64,000 nt of DNA from Paratinospora sagittata (Eukaryota; Streptophyta; Magnoliopsida; Ranunculales; Menispermaceae). The notes below the pieces were generated by a model, which was given only the letters and a program-made list of their open reading frames with translations, searched no databases and had not been told where the DNA came from. Shown here one piece after another: positions 23,766 to 34,700 of the stretch. Position 1 is the first letter of the stretch. Each line of letters begins with the position of its first letter. The stretch covers positions 46,189,554 through 46,253,553 of the forward strand of contig CM069593.1 in NCBI GenBank assembly GCA_035771175.1, written 5' to 3'. The translations under genes were made by a program, and so were the position numbers.

Positions 23766-25578
23766 TGTAACACCCCGTAATTTTAATTAAATATATACGT
23801 TGAAGTAAGCGTATATCGAGATGTATAATACATGTATAAGTATATTTAAAGCCATGTGTACATGTGTCAAATGAACTTGAAAATGCCAAAAATGAGTTCA
23901 GAATGTGATTTTAAATAGAACTCAATTTACAACACGTGTATGTCTCATGTGGATTGCGTGTATAGAAGAAGATGAGGAATGAAGTAAGAAATATATTACT
24001 GTTCATTTGCGGGTACTGTTCACAGTACTCATATGGAAAGAAGACAAAAAAAACAAAATAAAATAAAAAGAAGAAAGGAAGTCGCTGGAACGAAAAGGAA
24101 AGAAAGAAGCAGAGAGAAAGAGAACCGAGAAGAAAGGAAGAGAAAAAGAAGGGAGAACGGGCGATTCGCGCGAAATCGGGACTCGTGGTAAGTGATTTTC
24201 ACTCTATTTCTTCGTGAAATTAATATATAAGGTAGATGTAACGATTCTAGCGGAGTAATTTTTATTGTGGGAGCCGTTTTAGGGCGTTTTCAACAATTGG
24301 GGTTTTGACCCAACTTGAATGAAAATCCGCTAAGAAGGTTGGAACACACTCCCTGGACTGTCGGGACCCCGAATATGTGGTTAGATTGAATTTATGTGTT
24401 CATTTGGAACTTTTATGGTTGTTGGAAGTCAGAGTGTAGATTGGAGACCATTCCCAATGAAACTCCAGTTTAAGGCTATAAAATGGTAGAATGGACTGTT
24501 GCGAGTCCATCGATGCTAAGTTCATGATTTTTAAAGACCGTTTGACAATTTTAGTACAATTTACATGTTTCCAATGAATAGTAACGACGTGAACAGTTAT
24601 GTGAATAATACTATGATCATATCCAGTAAATAAAATGGAATTAGAATCCAATGAAACTCCGGTTTGAGATCATAGAATCGTAGAAAACTGAATTCCGGAC
24701 GTTTCGATGTCAAGAACATGATTTGTGAATATGACATATGTTTTCATATGTATTTTCATGGTGAAATAACCTCATCTTAGATGCTGAACCAGCTAGAAAC
24801 TTTGAGTGTTAGTAAGAGTGTTTTGGTGAGTTGAAATGGTGATTCGCATGATAAGCTATGGTTCATTTCAGTGTTGAAATTGAGAGCTCAAGTGCATGGA
24901 TAAATACTCTTGAGGAAGCAATTATGATGGACGGTTATCGTTGCTTGGATATATTGGCTTAGAAACCCCGTGTAACCACTGTGAGTATAGTTTTCTTGAT
25001 TTGGTTCTTGTATGACATTGTACGCATATAAAATGTTTGATTGTATGCATGTTATATTTATATATAATGCATTGAGTTTTATGGATCATGCAAACTGATT
25101 TTAGCAATTAGAGTTTGTAATGATGTCATTTCGTTAGGAATTAGACCCGGATGAGGTTTTGCGAGTCCTCATTGTCAGTAGGTCTGTCCTAACAAGGGTT
25201 GCGATCCTTGAAATGACTGTGAATTGGGTAATGAGAGGCTGTGGCTACCTTGTACGGCCATACAAGGGTTAGACCCGCTCTCTTGCCTTGAAGGAGGGAG
25301 ATGGTAAAATATTTATGAATGAGCAATATTGTGTGCACGTATATTATTTTGATGAATGGTGCATATGTGTTTTTGAAATGTTTTAAATCGATTTGATATG
25401 TCATGTTTCCTAAAATGCATGCGATTGTCATGTCAAGAAATATATTCACTGAGTTGTTGTTCGCTCACCCAATTTTCCTCACCATTCAGGTACAAAAGCA
25501 AAAGGAAAAGGAAAACTTTGAGCGTAATCAGCACGTGACGTATGTTTTAGAATAAGTAGTTACATGTTTTATATATTT

Positions 25579-25614
<36 letters not shown>

Positions 25615-25943
25615 TTATCACACATCATATATATGTATTATCATCTAGATGGAATGTGTGGGCATATATATAGCTTAATATATTGGATGATGAAATGAAA
25701 ATTTGATGTGTGAATGAATGGAATGATTATAGATATCTATATTGGATTTGATTTGTGATATATCAGGAAAAACAAAAGTGAAATGTCCATTTTATGGGGA
25801 GGTGTAGTCAAAATGTTTGGAAATTGTGGGAATTATTGTGAATGTTCGTTGAGGCTGACAGTATATTGTATACTGTATATGGGTATGTACAGTGTATAGT
25901 ACACTGTGCCGGTCATGACGTCAGCCTACGTCAGGGGCGTCGT
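23766..25943 (+). repeat. LTR C: near-complete LTR in inverted orientation
   Basis: On the plus strand it begins TGTAACACCCCGTAATTT, an intact U3 terminus, and ends GGGGCGTCGT, lacking only the last few bases of U5. It then joins directly to gag sequence in the opposite orientation. Best explanation: an insertion into LTR B followed by a deletion that removed the end of C, the rest of B and pol of domain 2. Confidence 0.8.
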
Positions 25944-27104
25944 TTTATGTCCCTTGTTCCCACATCGAAAACAGGTGAAAAGGGGGCGAGATACAGATGA
26001 AGCTGTCTGCGACGCAGTGCCTGGCATGGGACGTAAACCACTCTGACTGCCTGCTCCCCTATGCGGCCACGGTGCCCTAACCGACGATCCCTGTGTCGGT
26101 GGCCTCGTAACAGACTGTGATAGTCTGCCTGCTGCTGGTGGTAGCGTTGCTGCTGGAGGATTAACTGGAATCTCCATCGTAGTAGGCATCTCAACTATCT
26201 TTGCCTTTTTCTGTTCACCCCACCATTTTCTGTCCCCTCTCTGCTTTCTCGAACCCTGATAGGGTACCTGCTGCTCTATACCTGCATGTGATGTGGGCGT
26301 TGCCCGTGCTGGCCTATCTGTCATCTCAACTGTCTCATAATCCAGTGCCTGTCGCACTGCCTGATCATAGGTCTGAACACCAGCAAGAGCTAAACCTTTA
26401 TTGATTGGGTCATTAAATCCTTCCCTGAGCCTCTTCATTCGCATCAAATCTGTTTGAACCATCTCAGGGGCAAACAAGGCTAGCCTATTGAACTCATGTT
26501 CATATTCTCTCACAGACATGTTCCCTTGCTTCAATTCTATAAATTGTTTCTGCCTTTTATCAACCTCAGACGGGGGATAGTAAGTCTTGTAAAAGACTTC
26601 TTTAAACTTATCCTAGGTATCTATGGGTCCCTGAGCTCGGCCTATTGTCTGCCACCATCTCTCAACCTTACTCGAAAATTTAAATCGAGCTAGCCTAATC
26701 TTGTCCCTATCCAGTGCATGCATGTCCTCAAATATAGATTCTATCCTCAGAAGCCAATCCTCAGCAACCTCTAACTCTAGACTGCCATCAAATACAGGCG
26801 GTTCACGTCTCTTAAATGCTTTCATCACATCTTCGTATCTGCGAGTCTCATCTACATCATCACGAGTCTCTACTGTCTCCTGCACTGGCATAGGTCGCTC
26901 TGCAGACGCACCTGCACTACTGGCGCCAACCTCGGGTACTACAGGTGCTGGAGGCCCCTGTAAACTATCCTGAAGACGTGTCATCATACGCATCATCTCA
27001 GCATTTTGTCTCTGCTGAGCTATAACCATTTCTTCCAGTTTCGTTAACCTTTCTTCTTGTGGGTCCATGATTGCCTGATACTTCCCTTTCAATCTGCCAT
27101 TCAC
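25944..27104 (-). pseudogene. gag: gag fragment of internal domain 2
   Basis: Retrotransposon capsid and nucleocapsid region. From about 27104 the frame gives a retrotransposon gag domain (RRYEDVMKAFKRREPPVFDG, ELEVAEDWLLRIESIFEDM), an in-frame TAG after RAQGPIDT (about 26615), then DKFKEVFYKTYYP, MSVREYEHEFNRLALFAPEM and a zinc knuckle cut off inside CFRCGNKGHK. The knuckle loses its final Cys at the junction with LTR C. A primer-binding site with one mismatch (TGGTACCAGAGC) lies at about 27240-27251 beside LTR D. Confidence 0.9.
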
Positions 27105-29747
27105 AGAGATAAAGGAGCATATAAATAAGACAATCTGATTACTAAATTTTTATATGATACGTTATTTACCCGTAAACCCATAAAAACAAACATAAGATAA
27201 TAAAACTTTTAATCTTTTTGGCTTTTCATCCTAAACTTGGCTCTGGTACCAATATTGTCACGTCGCCCCTGACGTAGGCTGACGTCATGACCGGCACAAT
27301 GTATTATACACTGTACATACCCATATACAATATACAATGCACTGTCAGCCTCAACAGACATTCACAATCATTCCCAAAATTTACAGAAATTTTGATAGCA
27401 TATCCCCATAAAATGACATTTCACAAAACCTGATATATCACAAATCAAATCCTCTCCATATATATATATATATCAAACATTCCATTGTCCAAGTATATAT
27501 ATATCATTGCCAAATATATTAACAGTCCAAAATAACTATTGATATCTTATTCTCCCAAAATAACCCATCTAGATGGTAATACGTATATAAGATGTGTGAT
27601 AATTATATATATATATCAAAATATATACACATGAACCACTTATTCTAAAACATACGTACATCAGCAATGCTACGTCCTAGTCACGTGCTGATTACGTTCA
27701 AAGTTTTCCTTGTCCTTTTGCTTCTGGACCTGAAATGGTGAGGAAAATGGGGTGAGCAAACAACAGCTCAGTGAATATAGTTTTTGACATGAAAATCGCA
27801 TGCATTTTAGGAAACATGGCATATCAATTCGTTTAAATTAAAACACTTCAAAAGCACATATGCACCATTCATCAAAATAATATACGTGCACACAATATAT
27901 AGTTTATGCTCATTCATAAAAATTTTACCATCTCCCTCCTTCAAGGCAAGAGAGCGGGTCTAACCCTTGTATGGCTGTACAAGGTAACCACAGCCTCTCA
28001 TTACCAAATTGACAGTCATTTCAAGGATCGCAACCCTTGTTAGGACAGACCTACTGACAATGAGGACTCGCAAAACCTCATCCGGGTCTAATTCCTAACG
28101 AAATGACATCATTACAAACTCCAATTGCTAAAATCAGTTTGCATGGTCCATAAAACTCAATGCATTATATATAAATATAACATGCATACAATCGAACATT
28201 TTAGATGCGTACAATGCCATACGAGAACCAAATCAAGAAAACTATACTCACAGTGGTTACACGGAGTTTCTAAAAACGTTCATCATAATTGCTTCCTCAA
28301 GAGCATTTATCCATGCACTTAAGCTCTCAAGTTAAACACTGAAATGAACCATAGATTATCATGAGAATCACCATTTCAACTCACCAAAATACTATTACTA
28401 ATCTAGCTGGTTCAGCAGCTAAGGTGGGGTTATTTCACCATGAAAATACATATAAAAACATATGTCATATCCACAACTCATGTTCTTAATATCGAAACGT
28501 CCGGAATTCAGTTCTCTACGATTCTATGATCTCAAACCGGAGTTTCAATGGATTCTAATTCTATTTTATATGATCATAGTACTATTCACATCACTGTTCA
28601 CGTCGTCACTATTCATAGAAAGATGTAAATTTTTACTAAAGTTGTCAAACGATCCCAAAAATCATGAAATTAGCATCGATGCACTCGCAACAGTGCCTTC
28701 TACCATTCTATAGCCTTAAACTGGCGTTTCATCGGGTTTATGATTCAAAAGCTCTCCACTATACACTCTAACTTCCAATAGTCATAAAAGAGTCAAATGA
28801 ACAACTAAATAAAATCTAACCACATATACGAGGATTTTATAGTCTAGGGAATGTTTTTCCACCTTTCGAACACATTTTCATTCGCGTGGGGTAAAAACCC
28901 TAAGTTGAAAAATACTGAAAAACAACTCCCATAGCTAAAATTACTCCGCTAGAATCATTACATCTAGCTTAGATATTAATTTCACGACGAAAAATAGCAA
29001 AAATAGCTTACCGGCACGTCAAATTTGACCGCAAATCCGCCGTTTCCTTTTCTCCTTCTCTTCTTTGTTCTTCTCTTTTTCCTTCATTCTGCTTCTCCAG
29101 CAGCAACGACTTTTTTTTTCAATACGAGTACTGTTCCGTGAACAGTACTCGCAAATGAACAGGTTCCGTGAACAGTACCCACAAATGAACAATTTTTACT
29201 TTATTTTATTTTATATCTTTTTATTCGTTCTTCTTCCACTCAATCTACCAGAGGAATACACGTGTTAGCAATCGATTTCTATGTAAATCACATTCCAACT
29301 CACTTTTGACATTTATACGTGTGACGCCCCGAAAATTATTTCATTTAGCCCATAACCCAATTGCATTTTGCCCAAACTCTATCTGTTGCCTTGATATGTT
29401 TGGTGTTTGTTTGATGGTTGTTTAATGTTTGTATAGTTGATGCTTGATAATGTATATAAATATGTGTATCATAAATTGTATATGGGTCATGTTAAATTAA
29501 AGTATAATGCATATGTTATTATTTATGCATGGGCCCATTAAACCATGAATTGATATGGGTTAGGATTGATTGAATAAAAGGATAAATGAAAATGAAAATT
29601 TGGTGTATTAAATGAATTGAACATTTAAAATACATGGAAGCATGAGATTGGTTAAAGTACATGTGGTTGGTATGGGTAGTATGAGACCAACACATGTGAA
29701 GGTTGGTGCATGAAAGTGGACAAGTGTCCCATGCCCACTTATCTAAT

Positions 29748-29950
29748 CCAAGAATGTGCTAGAAAGTGAGGTGAGTGGAGGAGAGAATCCAAGAATGTGC
29801 TAGAAAATGAGGTGAGTGGAGGAGAGAATCCAAGAATGTGCTAGAAAATGAGGTGAGTGGATGAGAGAATCCAAGAATGTGCTAGAAAGTGAGGTGAGTG
29901 GAGGAGGGAATTAAGGAAGTGCTAGAAAGAGAGGTGAGTGGAGAGAAAGG
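29748..29950. repeat. 41-bp minisatellite, about 4.7 copies
   Basis: CCAAGAATGTGCTAGAAA starts at 29748, 29789, 29830 and 29871, each followed by TGAGGTGAGTGGAGGAGAGAAT. A fifth, degenerate copy starts near 29911. It lies inside the nested LTR. Confidence 0.92.
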
Positions 29951-32042
29951 AAAAAAATAAAAGAAAAGAAGAGAAAGGAAAGAAGAAGAGCAAGGAAAGA
30001 TGAAGAGAAAGAAAGAGGGAGTTGCAGAAGGAAGATCTCTGCGACGTTTTCATCAAAGAGGTGGATCTTTGAGATATATGGTCAGATTGAGCTCAAACTT
30101 TGTCAGCAAGTTAGTAGCTTATGGTTATTCATTCTAGTCGGTGGAGATCTTGATCAGAGGTTTCTTCTAAGAGATCTAACCTCTCAAACAAAGCTGGTCG
30201 GAAAGTCTGGATTTCTCGCACCGTTTCGCTCAAACTTATAGATCTCCTCAATCTACTGTTGGATGGATATCAAATTTTGTTATGTAGTTTATAACTGAAA
30301 TCTCTGTATTCTGAACGGTGGAGATGTTTATTACTCAAGTATTTTTGTGTGATATAGTCATCTGAGTTTGAGTATTTGCAGCAGGAAAGGAGAAATTGTC
30401 TGATTAGAGACTTGTTCATCAAAGATACTTATCTTTTTGGTCCACCGTTGGAGTAGGCTGATATTGGACACAAGGTTTGTTTCTTCAAATACTTCAATCT
30501 GTACGGTTGATTTTGTGATAACATATCTCTGTTGGTAGATTGATACATCTGAACAAAATATTAAATGAAGAATTGGTAGGGTTGCTTGTATTAGACCTAA
30601 ATTTAGAATATGAATTTAGACCTTTCCAAATAGCTTGCATATCAACTATGTTGACCTAGTTTTAATTGTTGATGAAACCATGATGCAAAATCAGTGATAT
30701 ACATGGCTGAACATGGTGACCTAGTGTAAATCGGCAATATGGCCTAAGTATGGAAAATTTCATATTTTAGGGATTTTGATGCTTTTGGCCTAAAATCATT
30801 GAATTGATGCAACTTATGTTTAATTAAGCATGATTAGAGTTGATTATGCTACTGATTTGGTAGTTGTGACCATATCATGGGTTAGGCCTACTTGTGATCA
30901 AGTGACCCAATTTGGGCATGTTTATGCCTAAGAAATTGAAAATCAGTATTTTTTATTAATAGAATGGTTTATATATGAGAACTATGCATTAAAGGCCTAA
31001 GTCATGTGATTTGAGTTGAATGATGGGATTAGATGAGATTTAGGCCTATTGTTTATATGTGGGCTGATTTAGGGTTGATGTGTAATGTCTATGTGATTGA
31101 ACATAGAAATTGATGTATGGTAGGATATTGATGTATGTTTCAGGATCTTGATTGGGTTGATTCGGTTTGGTGGTCGTGTGTGGTTAAATACTCTCGCGAG
31201 GCTTGGTTGTGAGTAGACTTTATTTATGATTATATCTTTTATGTCATCATATCACTTATATATGTTGTATGTTGAAAGCATGAATGTGTTCTAATGTTTT
31301 GAATGATGCATTGATTTGAGAAAACCTTATGACTTTGGTTGGGCCCATCTATCTGGCTAATAGGGGGACTTAACCTTGTCATAGGAGGGTTTTAAAAAGG
31401 AAATGATTGGGATCAACGGTACGGTGAAATAGACGTGCACTAGTAACCCCAAATAAACATGATTGGGATTAACGGTACGGTGAAATAGACGTGCATTAGT
31501 AACCCAATGCATGTGGAATGTGGATCCAAATTGATAAGCTTTTACTTGCATTGAACTTATTATAAATGCTTGATATCTATATGTTATGAGCTTTTAATCA
31601 TGCTACACATTGACATGCATACATGATATTTATTGATGAGTATTGATAGCATATTTGAATTCTATTCACTGGGCACCGTTGGCTCACCCTCATTCTCATC
31701 TTTCAGGTCCTTCTGTCCCAAATAAGGGCAAAGGAGTAGTCATATCTTGAGGGCCTTGCCTGCGAGAGAATCCAAGGCCTCGATGTGAGTTGAGAGGCAT
31801 TTTGATTGAACTGTGTTTTAAATTATGAAATATTATATTTTGGATTATGTAATTATAACACTTACCACATTGTAGTACGGGTGAGTTGGGACTTATTAGG
31901 TAGACCACGTGGGCATATGACGGTTTTATTTGTACCCACAATTTTGGACTTTATGTATATGTCAATTTTAATGGACTGTAGGGATTATGATTTTATTTAT
32001 GATTCATTTTTATGGATTATCTCTTGTCTTGGATGATTAATA

Positions 32043-32300
32043 CGGTTGGTAGTGTTGTTTAGTACCTTTTGATATTATGTCGTTGTTTGAGATAAAGCTC
32101 GTAGGGTCTCAACCACCTCACGGGAGTTGAGGAGTGGTCGGAGATGCCTACGCCGGGCGTCCCGCCCCGGCCGGTTGGTAGTGTTGTTTAGTACCTTTTG
32201 ATATTATGTCGTTGTTTGAGATAAAGCTCGTAGGGTCTCAACCACCTCACGGGAGTTGAGGAGTGGTCGGAGATGCCTACGCCGGGCGTCCCGCCCCGGC
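32043..32300. repeat. Exact-looking 129-bp tandem duplication
   Basis: CGGTTGGTAGTGTTGTTTAG through CGTCCCGCCCCGGC occurs at 32043-32171 and again at 32172-32300. No difference was seen by eye, so it is either a recent duplication or an assembly artefact. Confidence 0.93.
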
Positions 32301-32356
32301 ATTCTGCACGTCATTCCCTATGGGGTTGGTGGTCCGGGGTGCGGGGTAGCCACAGT

Positions 32357-32811
32357 TGTCACACCCTGGGTTGCACAGCGTGCCCCCTACCCAGGTGTGG
32401 GCGCACCCCCTCGGGGCGAACGCCTAGCCATTATGGATCCATAATATTGTCCTATCGCCATGTAGCAACCCAACCGCAACTGGTCTACATCGAAACGATT
32501 ATTTATCCCTACTATTCACTCATGAATAGAATCGAACTCGAGACCTCCCTTAATCGCATTCTGAGTAACCACTGAGTCGATTCAGTGGTTACTCAGAATG
32601 TGAAATTAGACTCCTTAAGGGAGGTCTCGAGTTCGATTCTATTCATGAGTGAATAGTAGGGATAAATAATCGTTTCGATGTAGACCAGTTGCGGTTGGGT
32701 TGCTACATGGCGATAGGACAATATTATGGATCCATAATGGCTAGGTGTCCGCCCAGAGGGGGTGCGCCCACACCTGGGTAAGGGGCACGCTGTGCAACCC
32801 AGGGTGTGACA
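32357..32811. mobile_element. Palindromic foldback element 1 (455 bp)
   Basis: Arms 32357-32577 and about 32582-32811 are inverted copies meeting at GAGTCGATTC, from TGTCACACCCTGGGTTGCAC to GTGCAACCCAGGGTGTGACA. The right arm holds CTCGAGTTCGATTC, a pol III B-box-like motif, with CAGTGGTTACTC upstream. The left arm lacks about 17 bp near the centre. No coding capacity. Confidence 0.9.
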
Positions 32812-33005
32812 AAAAGGCCTTATGTCTACATCGAAACGATTATTTATCCCTACTATTCACTCATAAATAGTAAAGTGTCTCTCCCAGAATCGAACACGAG
32901 ACCTCCCTTAAGGAGTCTAATTTCGCATACTGAGTAGCCACTGAGTACATAAGGCCTTTTTGTCACACCTGGGTAGGGGCACGCTGTGCAACCCAGGGTG
33001 TGATA
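32812..33005. mobile_element. Truncated third copy of the palindromic foldback family
   Basis: It carries the same arm blocks (TACATCGAAACGATTATTTA, AGAATCGAACACGAGACC, TTAAGGAGTCTAATTTCGCA) in the left-arm direction, then a short right end TGTCACACCTGGG...CCCAGGGTGTGATA. AAAAAGGCCTTATGT and its inverse ACATAAGGCCTTTTT bracket the arm. Confidence 0.75.
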
Positions 33006-33059
33006 ATACGTGTATTATACATTTTGATATACGCATACTTAAAACTACGGGGTGTTAGA

Positions 33060-34700
33060 ATCTCCCCAACTTAAGGAATTTCATCCTCAAAATATAATAG
33101 ATAAGGAGAAATGTACGTGGTAAAGAGATCAGGAAATATCTCCCTCATCCAGTCCTCACGTTCCCAAGTCTGCTCCTCATTATCATGAAACTACCATTTG
33201 ACTCTAACCAAAGGAATTTCTTTATTTCTCAATTGCTGAACCTTCTTATCAAGAATCTGAATGAGACTCTCTTCATATGTAGCATCCTCTCCAACTTGTA
33301 ACTGTGTTACATCTAAAAGATGTGTCGAGGGTGGATATTTCGTCGGGTCTGTATGATATTTTCTCAACATAGAAATATGAAACACATCATGAACACCAAC
33401 TAACTGAGGAGGCAAAGCAATCCGGTATGCTAACGGACCAATCCTCTCTGTGATTTTAAATGGTCCAATAAAGCAAGGAGACAATTTTCCTTTTACCCCA
33501 AACCGCATCTGACCTTTCCGTGGTGAGACTTTAAGCAGCACGAGGTCATTTACTGCAAACTCTAGAGGTTTGTGGCGGGTATCAAAATAACTCTTCTGTC
33601 GGTCTTGGGCAACTTTCAGTCTCTGTCTGATCTGTTTAACCTGCTCAGTGTGATCAATAACAACTTTCGGTCCCAACAACTGTGATTCTCCAACCTCATA
33701 CCAGCAAGTCGGAGATCTGCACGACCTACCATACAACGCTTCATAAGGTGCCATGCCAATACTGGCCTGATAGTTGTTGTTATAAAGTCCCACCAAACTC
33801 TAAAATACACGATCTGAGCATGTCTTCCAGCATCTGAATCACCCTCTCAGTCTGGCCATCAGTCTGAGGATAAAACACTGTACTAAAGCGGAGATGAGTA
33901 CCAAATCGGGCTTGCATGGCCTGCCAAAAGCTCGATGTGAACCGCGGATCTCTATCCGACACAATAGACACAGGTATACCATGCAACCTGACAATCTCCC
34001 GCACATACAATATGCTCAGTCTATCAATCGAGTCTTTGGTGGTCATTGGAAGAAAGTGTGCAGATTTAGTTAATATGTCAACTATTACCCAGATGACGTC
34101 AAATCTACCCTGAGATCTGGGCAGTCCTGTGATAAAGTCCATCGTGATATGCTCCAATTTTCATTCTGGAATAGATAATGGTTGCATCTGACCTCCTGGT
34201 CTCTGATGTTCAGCTTTCACTTGCTGACACACCTCACAATTCCGCACATACTCAGCTATATCTTTTTTCATCCCATGCCACCATACTGTTATCTTCATAT
34301 CATGATACATTTTTGTAGATCCTGGGTGAATGGTAAACTGAAATCTGTGTGCTTTCTCTAATAACTCAGCCCTCAATGCCCTATCTATAGGTACCCATAA
34401 TCTCCCCTGATAACGCAGGACACCATCTGGACCTCTCTGCCAATCTGCCCTGTCTGCACTATCTGCCCAAGACTCATACTTACCACGATCAGGATCATGC
34501 TGCTGCATATCCTTAATCTTTTGAATAGAAGAATCTGTCAACTGTATATGCATCTGAGCACAAATGTCAACGTGTGGAGCCATGGAGAGAACACTCATCA
34601 TAGTCGCTCTCTCTAAAAGTCGCCACTCCCGGGTCATCTAACAAGCTGCCACCTGGGTCTCAACCCGTTTTCAGCTCAATGCATTAGCTACGACGTTGGC
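33060..34700 (-). pseudogene. pol: Integrase and chromodomain-like end of pol (internal domain 1)
   Basis: Integrase inserts the cDNA into the genome. The minus-strand frames give the zinc-binding region (IHPGSTKMY, NCEVCQQVKAEH), the DDE core with MDFITGLP, SDRDPRFTSSFWQ and TDGQTERVIQMLEDML, and the C-terminal GPFKITERIGPLAYRIALP and HDVFHISMLRKY. The last segment, LRNKEIPLVRVKW then TWEREDWM, resembles the chromodomain tail of Tekay/Del chromoviruses. Stops at about 34158 and 33180 and a frame break near 33785 disable it. Confidence 0.88.

Larger units (their letters stand above)
29320..33005 (+). mobile_element. Nested insertion in LTR D: second gypsy-type LTR plus palindromic elements
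   Basis: The insertion is bounded by exact ATACG duplications (29315-29319, 33006-33010). It begins TGTGACGCCCCGAAAATT, a typical Ty3/gypsy LTR start in sense on the plus strand. It has no gag or pol. At about 31680-31730 a GTTGGCTCACCC...TTTCAGGT block is laid out like one in LTR C near 25460-25490, pointing to a related family. The right third (32357-33005) is palindromic foldback sequence, and the right end reads GGGTGTGATA. The true 3' end of the LTR is therefore uncertain. Confidence 0.75.
27256..33059 (-). repeat. LTR D: shared middle LTR, split by a 3.7-kb insertion
   Basis: The two parts, 27256-29319 and 33011-33059, form one LTR of about 2.1 kb starting TGTCACGTCGCCCC and ending GGGGTGTTAGA on the plus strand. 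It is the 5' LTR of internal domain 2 (primer site adjacent at 27251) and the 3' LTR of internal domain 1 (purine tract AAGTTGGGGAGATT adjacent at 33060). Its terminal TG is mutated to TC at 33058-33059 in sense. Confidence 0.88.

Noticed and set aside
32256..32575. Overlapping plus-strand frames of 62-100 codons
   Set aside because: They run across a tandem duplication into a palindromic non-coding element.
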